DNA of 64,000 nt from Neobacillus cucumis (GTDB lineage Bacteria; Bacillota; Bacilli; Bacillales_B; DSM-18226): the NCBI RefSeq assembly GCF_023715505.1, contig NZ_JAMBOH010000002.1, positions 248,001 through 312,000 of the forward strand, given 5' to 3'. The notes beneath the pieces are model-generated. The model was not told where the DNA came from. It searched no databases and saw only the letters and a list, made by a program, of their open reading frames with translations. The first letter of the stretch is position 1, and each line of letters begins with the position of its first letter. A program made the translations under genes and the position numbers. Positions 62,209-64,000 of this stretch are shown here, piece by piece.

Positions 62209-64000
62209 TTATTCAGTCAATGTAGAAGCGACTAAGGCGGCAGATTTTTTACTTTCCTCAAGCCATAAAATACTTGTTACTCCACGCGGGTAATATTTAC
62301 TTCCAGCAATTTCACCTGAAATAATTTGATCGCTCCAGCTCCAAACAGATAGAGTTGGATGGGTGAGCCAAGCGACATGGGCAGCATCTGCCTTTGCTCC
62401 TTTTTCATCCCACTCTAGCCCAAGAATTTCACGGGCAATAAACTGGCTTAAGTATACCTTACTTAACCACGAGTTATTGCTAGTAGACGAAATCTTCCAG
62501 CCTCCATCTTCAAACAAGCAAACACCTTCCGTTAATACGGTGGTTAAGTGCTTTTTCAACACTTGAATGTAGGTGCCAAAACGGCCATTAGGATCTAATG
62601 CTTCTTTATTGTTGGTATAGTAAGGGAAAATTAGTCCTTCAATCGCTGGAATAATTTTAGAATCGTTCCCTTCCTTAATAACCGCAGGGATATAACCGCC
62701 AGGCGTTATATGGCCTGCAATCGTGGATGCACATTTTCCCGCTAGCTCTCCAGCCTGTTTCGACAAGTTCGTTAGTCCATTCTCTCTAAAGATTTTCTCT
62801 AATGCCACATAGGATGCCCATGTCTTGCCGGCTAAATAAATATTGTTTCTTGCCTGACCTAGCGAAACATCTAAACTATCATAAGTCGTAATCTCTGCAC
62901 CACCCATTACGCGTGTGGAGTCAAGACCCATAATGCCATCTCGTTTATCTGCTTCCGGATGATCACGATTTATCATGCTATTAAAGCAGCGGAAGAAAAC
63001 ATCCAAATTCCCGTTTAACCACTCGGTATCTCCTGTTTGTTCTACATATACAGATGCACATAACACCCAGTTAACCAGCTGCTCATAAGTCATATGAGAG
63101 AAACATCCATCTAATCCGTATAATTCATAAGAGGAATAATGCGGACGGGAAATAGTGTTAGCAACCCCCATATCATGCGTAAAGCTGATACCGCCAGGAT
63201 ATTCTGTCTCATCCCCTGGGAAACGAACTTTATCTTCATAGCTAAATCTGCTGACAAACATGTCCAGCTCGTTTTTCACTGTCCAAGGATTCATTTTCAA
63301 TTCAAAGAAAATTTGGTCGACAGTCAGGTCGAAGGTATTCATCATTCGATATTCCCCTTCGTTTACCACCCAAAACGGCTCTCCGTCCACATCCAGCAAT
63401 TGTGTGCTGCCATAGTAGCTACGAATGGAATGAATCATCATAAACTTTTGATCATCAGATAAATCCGCATCATTTACTAAACGATTGGATTCTTTTGCAA
63501 CTGCTGTGAATTGATCAAAATTTTCTAGAGCAAAAGCCGCTACAGATTCGATATTTGGGAAATATCTCGTATATAAATAAGAAGCATCTAACCCTGCTGT
63601 TACATATCCCCCGCGATAGAAGCAGACGGCAAATTTATAGGTGCGTGTTTGTCCGGCAGGAACATCCATAACCAGTGCACCGACAGGCCCTAAACCGAAG
63701 GTCCAGTTTTCTTCAAATGGTGTTGTTAAAATATTTTCCACACTAAAGTGCAGAGCTGACTTCACTTCAGGGTCGTTTGTGGTAATCGCTGTTAAGCGGC
63801 CTTGGCCAATTCCGGCAATCCCATCACACGTATCATCCAAACGGCGCATCGAGCTGTATGGATCACTGCCTTGATAGCCAAAAAAGGCACGGCGGCTTTT
63901 TGTTCCTTGTGTGTTATCAATGGTAAGCTCTGCCCAAACAGCCGGGATTAAAGCATTTTTTAGTTCTTCTTCAGTAGCTTTAGCCGGATCGGGTACGGAT
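62209..64000 (-). CDS. GH52 beta-xylosidase (N-terminus beyond the window)
   Basis: The C-terminal 597 residues of a GH52 retaining beta-xylosidase, open to the window edge. Counting from the Met at 63849, the likely nucleophile E164 (VVNEGEYRMMNT) and acid/base D324 (EITTYDSLDVS) are 160 residues apart. This equals the E335/D495 spacing of the G. stearothermophilus GH52 enzyme (about 705 residues), so about 120 residues are cut off. Blocks TYEQLVNWVLCASVYVEQTGD and WSDQIISGEIAGSKYYPRG are intact. The upstream frame reads RRAFFGYQGSDPYSS and continues, so no start is inside the window. It is a second, unrelated xylosidase beside GH43, cleaving xylo-oligosaccharides. Confidence 0.92.
   Translation of the reverse strand, partial: SVPDPAKATEEELKNALIPAVWAELTIDNTQGTKSRRAFFGYQGSDPYSSMRRLDDTCDGIAGIGQGRLTAITTNDPEVKSALHFSVENILTTPFEENWTFGLGPVGALVMDVPAGQTRTYKFAVCFYRGGYVTAGLDASYLYTRYFPNIESVAAFALENFDQFTAVAKESNRLVNDADLSDDQKFMMIHSIRSYYGSTQLLDVDGEPFWVVNEGEYRMMNTFDLTVDQIFFELKMNPWTVKNELDMFVSRFSYEDKVRFPGDETEYPGGISFTHDMGVANTISRPHYSSYELYGLDGCFSHMTYEQLVNWVLCASVYVEQTGDTEWLNGNLDVFFRCFNSMINRDHPEADKRDGIMGLDSTRVMGGAEITTYDSLDVSLGQARNNIYLAGKTWASYVALEKIFRENGLTNLSKQAGELAGKCASTIAGHITPGGYIPAVIKEGNDSKIIPAIEGLIFPYYTNNKEALDPNGRFGTYIQVLKKHLTTVLTEGVCLFEDGGWKISSTSNNSWLSKVYLSQFIAREILGLEWDEKGAKADAAHVAWLTHPTLSVWSWSDQIISGEIAGSKYYPRGVTSILWLEESKKSAALVASTLTE

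Noticed and set aside
1..64000. tRNA, rRNA, T-box, prophage or defence systems
   Set aside because: I looked for cloverleaf-like ends, conserved T-box sequence and clusters of phage or restriction/toxin genes and saw none; the holin-like gene stands alone.

Overview
The window looks like chromosome from a low-GC, Gram-positive, endospore-forming-type Bacillaceae (Bacillus, Neobacillus or Geobacillus relatives). Shine-Dalgarno sites are strong and purine-rich, GTG, TTG and probably CTG starts occur, and intrinsic terminators with U tracts are frequent. CcpA-type cre boxes, XylR-like operators and a citS-citT-citM locus also appear, and many proteins match Bacillus or Geobacillus families from memory. 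No rRNA, tRNA, phage module or CRISPR array was seen.

Left third (1-20.7 kb), mixed housekeeping and transport genes: a GNAT acetyltransferase, a holin-like small membrane protein, an FtsH-like AAA protease, and a glycine-riboswitch-controlled D-serine/D-alanine/glycine permease. They are followed by a secreted L,D-transpeptidase, a MarR-HlyD-DHA2 drug efflux operon, and a 790-residue protein that appears to carry two isoprenoid-synthase domains. Next come a citrate two-component system with its CitM transporter (a cre box overlaps the promoter -35), an AEC carrier, an MFS transporter, a low-molecular-weight tyrosine phosphatase and a fused PabB-PabC folate enzyme.

Mobile and repeat region (20.7-22.8 kb): an IS256-family element carries a 150-bp near-perfect inverted repeat in its 3' non-coding part. 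On both sides it is flanked by 52-bp tandem repeats that point inward. The same 52-bp repeat architecture returns as an 11-copy array at 45.9-46.4 kb.

Right two thirds (22.8-64 kb): about 41 kb, all on the minus strand, forms a xylan/glucuronoxylan utilisation island like the hemicellulose cluster of Geobacillus stearothermophilus. One operon behind a XylR-like operator carries GH43 beta-xylosidase, xylitol/sorbitol-type dehydrogenase, small oxidoreductases, a frameshifted ThuA-like gene, a GH2 enzyme, an Axe2-type acetylxylan esterase and an aldo-keto reductase. A second, behind two such operators, carries an aldouronate-type ABC importer (permease, permease, binding lipoprotein), a YesL-like protein, uxuA, GH67 alpha-glucuronidase and a MATE exporter. 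A third carries intracellular GH10 xylanase, UxuB-type mannonate oxidoreductase and a Gfo/Idh/MocA enzyme. Then come a two-component system (YesM/YesN type) with a second ABC importer, a GH8 reducing-end exo-oligoxylanase, xylB, xylA (promoter overlapped by a XylR-like operator, cre downstream), another YesL-like gene and a GH52 beta-xylosidase cut by the window end.

Together the island imports (aldourono-)xylo-oligosaccharides through two ABC systems that lack their own ATPase. It de-acetylates, de-glucuronidates and cleaves them inside the cell, sends xylose through XylA/XylB to the pentose phosphate pathway, and starts glucuronate catabolism through UxuB/UxuA. None of the glycoside hydrolases complete at the N-terminus has a signal peptide (the GH52 N-terminus is not visible). 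The secreted xylanase, XylR, UxaC, KdgK/KdgA and the ABC ATPase are not in the window.
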